Positions 19,055 through 26,020 of a stretch of 64,000 bases of DNA are shown here, in pieces; positions within the stretch are counted from its first letter, which is position 1, and each line of letters starts with the position of its first letter. A program made the translations under genes and the position numbers. Under the pieces are notes generated by a model. The model saw only the letters and a program-made list of their open reading frames with translations, had not been told where the DNA came from and did no database searches. This DNA is from Corynebacterium sphenisci DSM 44792 (GTDB taxonomy: Bacteria > Actinomycetota > Actinomycetes > Mycobacteriales > Mycobacteriaceae): NCBI RefSeq assembly GCF_001941505.1, contig NZ_CP009248.1:1178001-1242000 (forward strand), in the 5' to 3' direction.

Positions 19055-19813
19055 TCAGCCCCCGCAGCCGCAGCCGCCCGAGCCGCAGCCGCCGGAGCCG
19101 CAGCCGCCGTCGCCGCAGCCGGCCGGGGCGAGGATTTCGCCGACCAGCTGGAACAGGCCGGCCACGGTGTCCCCGGCCGCCGGCCCGGGGCCCTCGCCGG
19201 CGGGCAGGCACACGTCCATCGGCACCGGCAGGTCCAGGTCGAGCAGCCAGAAGGCCTGGCCGCCGAGTTCGCCGACCCGGCGCTCCGCGGAGCGCACCGT
19301 GGCCCGGATCCGCGCCGAGGCGTCCGGCAGCCGGGTGCCGTCGGGGTGCAGCACCGGCTGCGCCCCGGTCGCGGTGATCCCCGGTTCGCCGGCGTCGGCG
19401 CCGTCGACCACGGTGGCGTCCACGGCCAGGGCGGTCAGCGCCACCTGCTCGAAGGACTGGGTGCCGGCGTCGACGATCAGCGGGCCCTGGGCCAGGTTGC
19501 AGGTCAGCGCCGCCACCGCGGTCTCGTAGCCGGGGGAGGCGGGGTCATCGTCGAGCACCTCCACCAGGGCGAGCACATCGTCGACGGCGGTGACGTGCGC
19601 GGTGGCGCTGCGCCGGCCGGTGAACCCGGCGTAGGTGGAGTAGGGCTCCACGCCGAGGATGTACAGCTGCGCCCCGGAGGGGTCGTCGTAGCGCACCAGC
19701 TGCCCGCCCCGGGGTTCGCCGACCACGCTGAGCCGGTCGGTGCCGATGGCGGCCTCGATGGTGGCGCGCCAGCCGCCCCGATCGAGTCCGATTGCCCGCA
19801 GGTCCGTGTTCAT
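19055..19813 (-). CDS. Hypothetical protein with Cys/Gly-repeat C-terminus
   Basis: 252 residues, family not recognised. Residues 1-225 look like a soluble mixed alpha/beta protein with no signal peptide, containing GRRSATAHVTAVDDVLALVE and a Cys in ALTCNLAQGP. The last 20 residues are CGDGGCGSGGCGSGGCGCGG, five cysteines in a Gly/Ser spacer, encoded by a 15-base tandem repeat. This resembles metal-binding tails, but ligand and function are unknown. Start ATG 19813 is supported by a near-perfect leaderless -10 box; an upstream in-frame ATG at 19864 is less likely. It is transcribed divergently from feoABC across a region with a DtxR-like site, suggesting an iron link by position only. Confidence 0.8.
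   Translation of the reverse strand: MNTDLRAIGLDRGGWRATIEAAIGTDRLSVVGEPRGGQLVRYDDPSGAQLYILGVEPYSTYAGFTGRRSATAHVTAVDDVLALVEVLDDDPASPGYETAVAALTCNLAQGPLIVDAGTQSFEQVALTALAVDATVVDGADAGEPGITATGAQPVLHPDGTRLPDASARIRATVRSAERRVGELGGQAFWLLDLDLPVPMDVCLPAGEGPGPAAGDTVAGLFQLVGEILAPAGCGDGGCGSGGCGSGGCGCGG
19068..19127. repeat. 15-base tandem repeat encoding the Cys/Gly tail
   Basis: Four consecutive 15-base units (19068, 19083, 19098, 19113), each starting CCGCAGCCG on the plus strand, with the last unit degenerate. They encode Cys-Gly-x-Gly-Gly pentapeptides. Copy number could vary between strains by slippage. Confidence 0.8.
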
Positions 19814-19820
19814 GCCGGCG

Positions 19821-19826
19821 ATTGTA
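19821..19826 (-). promoter_or_regulatory. Leaderless-type -10 box of the Cys/Gly-tail gene
   Basis: TACAAT on the minus strand ends 7 bases before ATG 19813. It is one of the best -10 matches in the window. Confidence 0.6.
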
Positions 19827-19866
19827 GACCCCGCCGGGGCCGCCCCTGACGGGGGTGCGCTCACCC

Positions 19867-19885
19867 AGAAATAAGCCTAAGCAAA
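19867..19885. promoter_or_regulatory. DtxR-like iron box between the Cys/Gly-tail gene and feoA
   Basis: The 19-mer read on the minus strand as TTTGCTTAGGCTTATTTCT shares the TTAGGCT core and about 12 of 19 positions with the corynebacterial DtxR operator. It lies in an unusually AT-rich stretch (19866-19935) upstream of feoA, where the feo promoter should be (a candidate -10 is TAGCGT at 19911-19916). Confidence 0.5.
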
Positions 19886-19996
19886 CATGTGCAAGAACTA
19901 TGGGCAATGCTAGCGTCTGCATATCAAGTCAGATAGGGCAAGGCCGGGGCAGCCCATGATCCCGAGCCTTCCCTGAGGAACCGAAAGGCACAGCCC

Positions 19997-20263
19997 ATGC
20001 CGAAGCCCAGCCCCACCCCAGCACCCGGATCCGTCCCCGGGACCGTCACCCTGGACCGGGTGCCCGTCGGCGCCACCGCGGTGCTCGCGGCCCCGCGCAC
20101 CGAACCCCGGCTGTGCCGGCGCCTCGCCGAACTGGGGCTGCGCCCCGGGATGAGCGTCGTCGTCGGCCAGCGCACCGCCGCCGGCGGCCGGGTGCTGCGC
20201 AGCGGCGGCTCCCGCTACGCCGTCGACCAGGCCACCCTGCGCGAGATGGACGTGCTCGCATGA
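19997..20263 (+). CDS. feoA: Ferrous iron transport protein FeoA
   Basis: 88 residues with an SH3-like fold. FeoA is a small cytosolic partner of FeoB. Seen: the Pro-rich start, then VTLDRVPVGATAVLAAPR, LCRRLAELGLRPGMSVVVGQRT and SRYAVDQATLREMDV, all typical of the family. A GAAAGG ribosome binding site precedes ATG 19997. The stop overlaps the feoB start (ATGA), indicating translational coupling. The DtxR-like box upstream suggests iron repression. Confidence 0.93.
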   Translation: MPKPSPTPAPGSVPGTVTLDRVPVGATAVLAAPRTEPRLCRRLAELGLRPGMSVVVGQRTAAGGRVLRSGGSRYAVDQATLREMDVLA

Positions 20264-22266
20264 GCGCCGACGCCCGCGCCACCGGCCCCGCGCTCGCGGA
20301 CCGCCCCGCCGCCATCGCCGCCGCCCCCGGCTGCCACTCCTGCGCCGGCGGCGCCCCCGCCCCCGCCGGGGCACCGGTGATCGGCCTGGTCGGCGCCCCC
20401 AACGCCGGCAAATCCACCCTCTTCAACGCCCTCACCGGGGCGAAGGTGCAGATGGGCAACTGGCCCGGCACCACCGTCGAGGTCGCCCGGGGGGCCTGGC
20501 GCACCGAGGCCGGGGTCTACGACGTGATCGACTTCCCCGGCACCTACTCCCTGGAGCCGCTGAGCCCGGACGAGCACCTCACCCGGGAGATGCTCGTGGA
20601 GAAGCCCCCGGCGGAGCGGCCGGATCTGGTGCTCGTCGCCGTGGACGCCACCAACCTGGCCCGCGGGCTCTACCTGGCCTGCCAGGTCGCCGAACTGCCC
20701 TACCGGGTGGTCGCGGTGCTCACCAAATCCGATGTCGCCCGCGCGCACGGCGCCGAGATCGACGCCGCCGCCCTGGCCGATGAGCTGGGCTTCCCGGTGG
20801 TGGACTGCGATCCGCGGCGCCGCGCCGGGGTGGCCGCCATCGCCCCGGTGGTCGCCGCCGCCCTCGCCGGCTGCGCCACCGTGCTGCATCCCGCGCCGGA
20901 GGGCGCCGAGCCCGGGGAGGACGCCGCGGTGGAGCGCCGCTTCGCCCGGATCGACGCCGCGGTCGCCGCGGCGCGCTCCGGGGCCGGCGACCGGGTCACC
21001 GCCTCCGACCGCTTCGACCGGGTGGCGCTGCACCCGGTGGCCGGGCCGCTGCTCTTCCTCGCCGCGATGTGGCTGGTCTTCCAGATCACCACCACCGTCG
21101 CCGCACCCCTCCAGGACGGCCTGGAATCCCTGGTCACCGGGCCGCTCTCGGATGCGGCGCGCGCCCTGCTGGCGGCGGTGGGCCTGGGCGGGCCGGTGGC
21201 CACCGGCCTCATCGTGGACGGGCTCATCGGCGGCGTCGGCATGGTGCTCACCTTCGCGCCCCTGATGGCGCTGATGTTCCTCTGCCTCGCGGTGCTGGAG
21301 GACTCCGGGTACATGGCCCGGGCCGCGGTGGTCACCGACCGGGTGATGCGCGCCATCGGGCTGCCCGGCAAGGCCTTCATCCCGCTCATCGTCGGCTTCG
21401 GCTGCAACGTGCCCGCGATCTCCGCCACCCGGGTGCTCGGCAACCCCCGGCACCGGCTGCTCACCGCGCTGCTCATCCCCTTCACCTCCTGCTCGGCGCG
21501 GCTCACCGTCTACGTCATGCTCGCGGCGACCTTCTTCCCCGGCCACGCCGGCACCGTGGTCTTCGCGATGTACCTCATCTCGATCGGGCTGATCGTGGCC
21601 ACCGGGCTGGTGCTGCGGCACACCCTGTGGCGCACCATGGGCTCCGAGCCGCTGGTCATCGACCTGCCCACCTACCAGCTGCCCACCCCGCGGCTGGCGC
21701 TGTCGGTGACCTGGATCCGGCTCCGGGGCTTCCTGCGCACCGCCGGCGGGATCATCGTGGCCACCGTCGCGGTGGTGTGGGCGCTGCAGTCCATCCCGGT
21801 GGTCGACGGCTACGGCATCGCCGACGAGGACCTCGCCCCCCGGGACAGCGTCTACGGGGCGGTCTCGGAGACCATCGCCCCGGTCTTCGAACCCGCCGGC
21901 TACGGCTCCTGGTCGCTCACCGGCACCCTCATCACCGGCTTCGTCGCCAAGGAGGCGGTGATCTCCACCTGGGCGCAGACCTACGCCGTCGACGACGTCA
22001 CCGACGCCGCCCCGGAGGAGCAGGCCGGCTCCGCGCTCGCCGAGCGCACCCGGGCGGATTTCGCGGAGGCCTCCGGCGGGCACCCCATCGCCGCGGTGTG
22101 GGCCTTCATGGTCTTCCTGCTCGCCTACACCCCCTGCGTGGCCACGCTGGCCGCCCAGAAACGCGAAATCGGCCTGCGCTGGACCCTGTTCGGGCTGGTG
22201 GTGCAGCTGCTCGGCGCCTGGCTGCTCTCCGTGGCGGTCTTCCAGACCCTCGCCGCGCTGCTCTAG
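20260..22266 (+). CDS. feoB: Ferrous iron transporter FeoB
   Basis: 668 residues. FeoB is a GTPase-coupled inner-membrane Fe2+ importer. Order: N-terminal extension with a CHSC motif near 27; G domain with G1 GAPNAGKST near 47-55, the G2/switch region NWPGTTVEVA and G3 DFPGTY; then Gate domains with EDSGYMARAAVV, GFGCNVPAI and SCSARL, and final helices AYTPCVATLAA. The G4 motif is TKSD where the usual form is NxxD, and the conserved Asp is kept. Start ATG 20260 overlaps feoA by 4 bases. At 668 residues it is at the short end of the family, with a small G-domain insertion. Confidence 0.95.
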   Translation: MSADARATGPALADRPAAIAAAPGCHSCAGGAPAPAGAPVIGLVGAPNAGKSTLFNALTGAKVQMGNWPGTTVEVARGAWRTEAGVYDVIDFPGTYSLEPLSPDEHLTREMLVEKPPAERPDLVLVAVDATNLARGLYLACQVAELPYRVVAVLTKSDVARAHGAEIDAAALADELGFPVVDCDPRRRAGVAAIAPVVAAALAGCATVLHPAPEGAEPGEDAAVERRFARIDAAVAAARSGAGDRVTASDRFDRVALHPVAGPLLFLAAMWLVFQITTTVAAPLQDGLESLVTGPLSDAARALLAAVGLGGPVATGLIVDGLIGGVGMVLTFAPLMALMFLCLAVLEDSGYMARAAVVTDRVMRAIGLPGKAFIPLIVGFGCNVPAISATRVLGNPRHRLLTALLIPFTSCSARLTVYVMLAATFFPGHAGTVVFAMYLISIGLIVATGLVLRHTLWRTMGSEPLVIDLPTYQLPTPRLALSVTWIRLRGFLRTAGGIIVATVAVVWALQSIPVVDGYGIADEDLAPRDSVYGAVSETIAPVFEPAGYGSWSLTGTLITGFVAKEAVISTWAQTYAVDDVTDAAPEEQAGSALAERTRADFAEASGGHPIAAVWAFMVFLLAYTPCVATLAAQKREIGLRWTLFGLVVQLLGAWLLSVAVFQTLAALL

Positions 22267-22276
22267 GGGGACGGGC

Positions 22277-22606
22277 ATGCTGAGCAGACTGCTGCGCGGC
22301 CGCGGCGCGGCCGCCCCCGCCGCCGCGCCGGCCCGGCCGCTGGCCGCGGTGGAGGCGGCCATCGCCGCCGGGGCCACCTCCCGGGCGGAGATCGCCCGGG
22401 CCACCGGCCTGGCCGGGGGCACCGTGGACGCCGCCATGGCCCACCTGGAGCGCACCGGGCGCCTAACCCGGGAGGCCTTCGCCGCGCCCTGCGCGGCCGC
22501 CGGCTGCGCGGGCTGCCCCGCGGCCGCCGGCGGGGCCTGCGCCACCGACGCCGGCGGCCGGCGCGGCCCGGTGGCCCTGGTGCTGCGCCCCCGGCCCGCC
22601 GGCTAG
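22277..22606 (+). CDS. feoC: FeoC-like winged-helix protein with Fe-S-type cysteines
   Basis: 109 residues, third gene of feoABC, starting 10 bases after feoB. A winged-helix segment spans about 20-66 (AVEAAIAAGATSRAEIARAT, then GTVDAAMAHLERTGRLTRE). It is followed by a cysteine cluster CAAAGCAGC and a fourth Cys in GGACAT, spacing C-x4-C-x2-C-x6-C. FeoC proteins carry such a cluster after the wing and modulate FeoB. The assignment is by position plus this cysteine pattern; overall sequence similarity is low-complexity and Ala-rich. A 20-base palindrome straddles the stop codon. Confidence 0.8.
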   Translation: MLSRLLRGRGAAAPAAAPARPLAAVEAAIAAGATSRAEIARATGLAGGTVDAAMAHLERTGRLTREAFAAPCAAAGCAGCPAAAGGACATDAGGRRGPVALVLRPRPAG

Positions 22607-22614
22607 CCGGCGGG
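22595..22614. repeat. 20-base palindrome over the feoC stop codon
   Basis: CCCGCCGGCTAGCCGGCGGG is perfectly palindromic and centred on the TAG stop (22604-22606). It could form a short hairpin ending the feo mRNA, but there is no T-tract. Confidence 0.5.
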
Positions 22615-22659
22615 CGGCGCGCCCCACGGCCCGGTCGCCCGCCGCCGCCGGGGTGCGGG

Positions 22660-22665
22660 CACAAT
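22660..22665 (+). promoter_or_regulatory. Leaderless-type -10 box of hflX
   Basis: CACAAT ends 10 bases before ATG 22676 and overlaps the first base pair of the alternative ATG 22664, arguing for 22676 as the start. Confidence 0.4.
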
Positions 22666-22675
22666 GGGGGCCACG

Positions 22676-24223
22676 ATGAGCAACCAGCACGCCGCCGCCG
22701 ACGCCGCCGCCCCCGGGACCCCCGACCGCCCCGCCGATCCGGACCGGATCGCCGGGGCCGCCGCGGATCCGACCGCCCCCGCCGCACCGGGGGAGCCGGA
22801 CCCGGCCGGGCCCGGCGACCCCACCGTCGGCGACCTGGACCTGGAGGCGCGCTCCGCGCTGCGCCGGATCACCCGGGCGGCCACCCACGCCACCGACGCC
22901 GAGGACATCACCGAGGTCGAGTACCGGCAGCTCCGCCTGGAGCGGGTGGTGCTGCTCGGGGTGTGGACCGAGGGCAGCCTCGCCGAGGCGGAGGCGTCCA
23001 TGGCGGAGCTGCGGGCGCTGGCCGAGACCGCCGGCTCCGAGGTCCTGGACGCGGTGATCCAGCGCCGCGACCAGCCCGACCCGGGCACCTACATCGGCTC
23101 CGGGAAGGTCGCCGAGCTGCGGGACCTGATCCGGGCCACCGGGGCGGACACCGTGATCGCCGACGGGGAGCTCTCCCCCGGGCAGATGGTCGCCCTGGAG
23201 GACCGGCTGGACGCGAAAGTGATCGACCGCACCATGCTCATCCTGGACATCTTCGCCCAGCACGCGAAGTCCAAGGAGGGCAAGGCGCAGGTCTCCCTGG
23301 CCCAGATGCAGTACCTCATCACCCGGCTGCGCGGCTGGGGCCACTCCCTGTCCCGGCAGGCCGGCGGCCGTGCCGGCTCCAACGGCGGGGTGGGCCTGCG
23401 CGGGCCCGGCGAGACCAAGATCGAGACCGACCGGCGCCGGCTGCGCCAGGAGATGGCCCGGATCCGCCGGGAGCTGGCCGGGATGACCACCGCCCGCAAG
23501 GTCAAGCGGGCCCGCCGCCAGGCCGGGCACCTGCCCCGGATCGCCATCGCCGGCTACACCAACGCCGGCAAATCCTCGCTGCTCAACGCGCTCACCGGGG
23601 CGGGGGTGCTGGTGGAGGACGAGCTCTTCGCCACCCTGGACCCGACCACCCGGCGGGCCCGGCTGCGCGACGGGCGCACCGTGATCATGACCGACACGGT
23701 CGGCTTCGTCCGGCATCTGCCCACCCAGCTGGTGGAGGCCTTCCGCTCCACCCTGGAGGAGATCGTGGAGGCCGACCTGATCCTGCACGTCGTGGACGGC
23801 TCCGACCCCTTCCCGCGCAAGCAGATCCGCGCGGTGCGGGAGGTGATCGACGAGGTGGTGGCGGAGACCGGCGCCCCGGCCCCGCCGGAGCTGCTGGTGG
23901 TCAACAAGATCGACGCCGCCGACCCGGCGACCCTGGCGGAGCTGCGGCACGGCCTCGATGACGTGGTCTTCGTCTCCGCGCGCACCGGGGAGGGCCTGGC
24001 GGAGCTGGAGACCCGGATCGAGCTGGCCCTGAACATGCTGGACCGGCATGTGCTGCTGCGGATCCCCTTCGACCGGGGGGACCTGGTCTCCCGGATCCAC
24101 GAGCAGGGCACCGTGCTGGCGGAGTCCTACACCGCCGAGGGCACCGAGCTGGACGCCCGGGTGCCGGTGTCCGTGGCCGAGGAGCTCGCCGGGTACATCG
24201 CCGAGGAGGACCCCGGGGCGTAG
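22676..24223 (+). CDS. hflX: GTPase HflX
   Basis: 515 residues. HflX is a 50S/70S-binding GTPase that rescues or splits stalled ribosomes. Order: an Ala/Pro-rich N-terminal tail of 60; the HflX N domain with VEYRQLRLERVVLLGVWTEG, GTYIGSGKVAEL and ILDIFAQHAKSKEGKAQVSL; the linker RLRGWGHSLSRQAGG and GPGETKIETDRR; then the G domain with G1 GYTNAGKSS, TDTVGFVRHLPTQLVEAF and G4 NKID. The C-terminal domain ends near residue 515. Start ATG 22676 is preferred over 22664 because of the promoter position. The stop TAG also begins the -10 box of the permease gene. Confidence 0.95.
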   Translation: MSNQHAAADAAAPGTPDRPADPDRIAGAAADPTAPAAPGEPDPAGPGDPTVGDLDLEARSALRRITRAATHATDAEDITEVEYRQLRLERVVLLGVWTEGSLAEAEASMAELRALAETAGSEVLDAVIQRRDQPDPGTYIGSGKVAELRDLIRATGADTVIADGELSPGQMVALEDRLDAKVIDRTMLILDIFAQHAKSKEGKAQVSLAQMQYLITRLRGWGHSLSRQAGGRAGSNGGVGLRGPGETKIETDRRRLRQEMARIRRELAGMTTARKVKRARRQAGHLPRIAIAGYTNAGKSSLLNALTGAGVLVEDELFATLDPTTRRARLRDGRTVIMTDTVGFVRHLPTQLVEAFRSTLEEIVEADLILHVVDGSDPFPRKQIRAVREVIDEVVAETGAPAPPELLVVNKIDAADPATLAELRHGLDDVVFVSARTGEGLAELETRIELALNMLDRHVLLRIPFDRGDLVSRIHEQGTVLAESYTAEGTELDARVPVSVAEELAGYIAEEDPGA

Positions 24224-24226
24224 CAT
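24221..24226 (+). promoter_or_regulatory. Permease -10 box built on the hflX stop codon
   Basis: TAGCAT starts with the hflX TAG stop and ends 8 bases before GTG 24235, a leaderless layout. Confidence 0.5.
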
Positions 24227-24234
24227 CGGGGTCC

Positions 24235-25566
24235 GTGACATCCACCCCCGGCGGCGCCGCCGCACCCGAGTCCACCGCACCCCACCCCGGCCGGCTCTTC
24301 GGCTGGTCCCTGCACGGCGACGGCCGCCGGATCGCCCCCGGCGGGGTGGTCGCCCCGGAGGAGCGGCTGAGCTGGCCGCGCACCATCGGCATCGGCATGC
24401 AGCACGTGATCGCCATGTTCGGCGCCACCCTGCTGGTGCCGCTGCTCACCGGCTTCCCGGTGAACACCACCCTGCTGTTCTCCGGGCTGGGCACCATGGG
24501 CTTCCTGCTGCTCACCCGCAACCGGCTGCCCAGCTACCTGGGCTCCTCCTTCGCCTTCATCGCCCCGCTCACCGCCGCCGAGGCCCAGGGCATCGGGGTG
24601 CAGCTGGGCGTGGTGATCTCCGCCGGCCTGGTGCTCGCCGCGGTCGGGTTCGCGGTGCGCCTGGCGGGCCGGCGGATCCTGGACGCGGTGATGCCCCCGG
24701 CGGTCACCGGCGCGATCGTGGCGCTCATCGGCTTCAACCTGGCGCCCGCGGCGACCTCGAACTTCGCCGCCCAGCCGCTGGTCGCCTTCGTCACCCTGGC
24801 CGGGATCGTGGTGGCCACCGTCGCCGGCCGGGGCATGGTGGCCCGGCTGGGCGTGCTCCTCGGCGTGGTCGCCGGCTGGGCCTTCGCGGCGGCCACCGGC
24901 AACCTCGACCCGGAGGCGACGACCGCGCTGGCGGCCGCGGACTGGTTCGGGCTGCCCGCCTTCCACCACCCGGAGTTCCGGCTGTCCTCGGTGCTGGTCG
25001 GCCTGCCGGTGATCGTGGTGCTGATCGCGGAGAACGTCGGCCACGTCAAGGCGGTGAGCGCCATGACCGGCCGGGATCTCGACGATCTGGCCGGGGACGC
25101 GCTCATCGCCGACGGGCTGGCGACCACCCTGGCCGGCGGCTTCGGCGGCTCCGGCACCACCACCTACGCGGAGAACATCGGGGTGATGGCGGCGACCCGG
25201 GTGTACTCCACCGCCGCGTACTGGGTGGCCGCGGCCACCGCGGTGACCCTGGCGTTCATCCCCAAGTTCGGGGCGCTCATCCTCACCATCCCCACCGGGG
25301 TGCTCGGCGGCGCGGCGACGGTGCTCTACGGCCTCATCGGCATGCTGGGGGTGCGGATTTGGCTGGACAACCGGGTGGACTTCAACAACCCGGTGAACCT
25401 GCTCGCCGCGGCCACCGCGCTCATCGCCGGGATCGGCAACCTCACCCTGGACGTCGGCGGGCTCACCCTGGAGGGGATCGCCTGGGGCTCGGTGGGCATC
25501 ATCGTCGGCTACCCCGTGCTGGCCCGGCTCTACGGCCGCATCGGCGAGGGCCGGCTGGCCGGCTGA
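24235..25566 (+). CDS. uraA: Uracil permease (NCS2 nucleobase:cation symporter)
   Basis: 443 residues with about 14 membrane segments. NCS2 carriers import nucleobases with protons. Uracil-type marks: IGIGMQHVIAMFGATLLVPL near 62-81, IAENVGHVKAV near 263 (substrate-site Glu), and GGFGGSGTTTYAENIGVMA near 302-320 with the second key Glu. The first 40 residues are hydrophilic. The neighbour order hflX-permease-ptsH matches the C. glutamicum pyrP region. Start GTG 24235 is fixed by the -10 box that overlaps the hflX stop. Xanthine as substrate is less likely given the AEN motifs. Confidence 0.92.
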   Translation: MTSTPGGAAAPESTAPHPGRLFGWSLHGDGRRIAPGGVVAPEERLSWPRTIGIGMQHVIAMFGATLLVPLLTGFPVNTTLLFSGLGTMGFLLLTRNRLPSYLGSSFAFIAPLTAAEAQGIGVQLGVVISAGLVLAAVGFAVRLAGRRILDAVMPPAVTGAIVALIGFNLAPAATSNFAAQPLVAFVTLAGIVVATVAGRGMVARLGVLLGVVAGWAFAAATGNLDPEATTALAAADWFGLPAFHHPEFRLSSVLVGLPVIVVLIAENVGHVKAVSAMTGRDLDDLAGDALIADGLATTLAGGFGGSGTTTYAENIGVMAATRVYSTAAYWVAAATAVTLAFIPKFGALILTIPTGVLGGAATVLYGLIGMLGVRIWLDNRVDFNNPVNLLAAATALIAGIGNLTLDVGGLTLEGIAWGSVGIIVGYPVLARLYGRIGEGRLAG

Positions 25567-25574
25567 GGCGCCGG

Positions 25575-25629
25575 GCGGCCCCCGGCCCGCGCGCCGCCTC
25601 GGGGGAGGAACGCGCGGGCCGGGGGCCGC
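25575..25629. terminator. Long inverted repeat between permease and ptsH (probable bidirectional terminator)
   Basis: A perfect 19-base arm (25575-25593) pairs with 25611-25629 around a 17-base loop holding a second small stem. The flanking genes converge. No T-run follows on either strand. Confidence 0.7.
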
Positions 25630-25645
25630 GTGCCGGGTCCGGGCG

Positions 25646-25921
25646 CTATTCCTCGTCCAGGTTCTTCTCCACCAGGGCGGCGATCGCGGCCACCGCGTCG
25701 GCGTTGTCGGAGCTGATCGTCACCTGGTCGCCGTGCTCGGCGCCCAGGGACATGATCATCAGGGAGGAGGCCGCGTCGGCGGGCTCCGCGTCATCGTCGT
25801 CGGCGTCGACGAGCTCGATCAGGATCTCGTCGTCGTACTCGGCGGCGGCCTCGGAGATGACGGTGGCGGGCCGGGCGTGCAGCCCGACCGTGGAGCCGAC
25901 GGTGACGGTGGTGGAGGCCAT
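25646..25921 (-). CDS. ptsH: Phosphocarrier protein HPr
   Basis: 91 residues. HPr takes phosphate from enzyme I (30.1 kb) onto its active-site His in GLHARPA (His15-equivalent) and passes it to sugar-specific EIIA domains such as that of the adjacent fructose permease. The Ser46 region (AASSLMIMSLGAEHGDQV) is conserved, but actinobacteria generally lack an HPr kinase. Acidic residues DADDDDAEP form an insert as in C. glutamicum HPr. It has its own promoter on the fruA stop codon plus an 85-base GC-rich leader, and a GAAAGGA ribosome binding site before ATG 25921. Confidence 0.95.
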   Translation of the reverse strand: MASTTVTVGSTVGLHARPATVISEAAAEYDDEILIELVDADDDDAEPADAASSLMIMSLGAEHGDQVTISSDNADAVAAIAALVEKNLDEE

Positions 25922-26014
25922 GCTGGGGGTCCTTTCTTCGGATGCGGGGCCGGGCCCGCGGGGTGAACCGGCGGGGCGGCGCCGGGCGGGACCCGGCGCG
26001 CCCCCTCACCGGAA

Positions 26015-26020
26015 ATGCTA
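26015..26020 (-). promoter_or_regulatory. ptsH -10 box built on the fruA stop codon
   Basis: TAGCAT on the minus strand starts with the fruA TAG stop (26018-26020). Unlike the other two such cases, the ptsH start is about 93 bases downstream, so this mRNA would have a leader able to fold into a GC-rich hairpin. Confidence 0.5.

Noticed and set aside
19058..19127. CRISPR-like or other short-repeat array
   Set aside because: The 15-base repeats have no spacers and are explained as codons of the CGxGG tail.
20215..22545. A 776-codon minus-strand open frame opposite feoB
   Set aside because: The translation is His/Gly/Glu/Val low complexity, with no motif, and it lies exactly antisense to FeoB, whose motifs are unambiguous.
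25575..25629. Attachment site or IS inverted repeat
   Set aside because: The arms are directly paired around a short loop between convergent genes, with no transposase or integrase nearby; a terminator explains it better.
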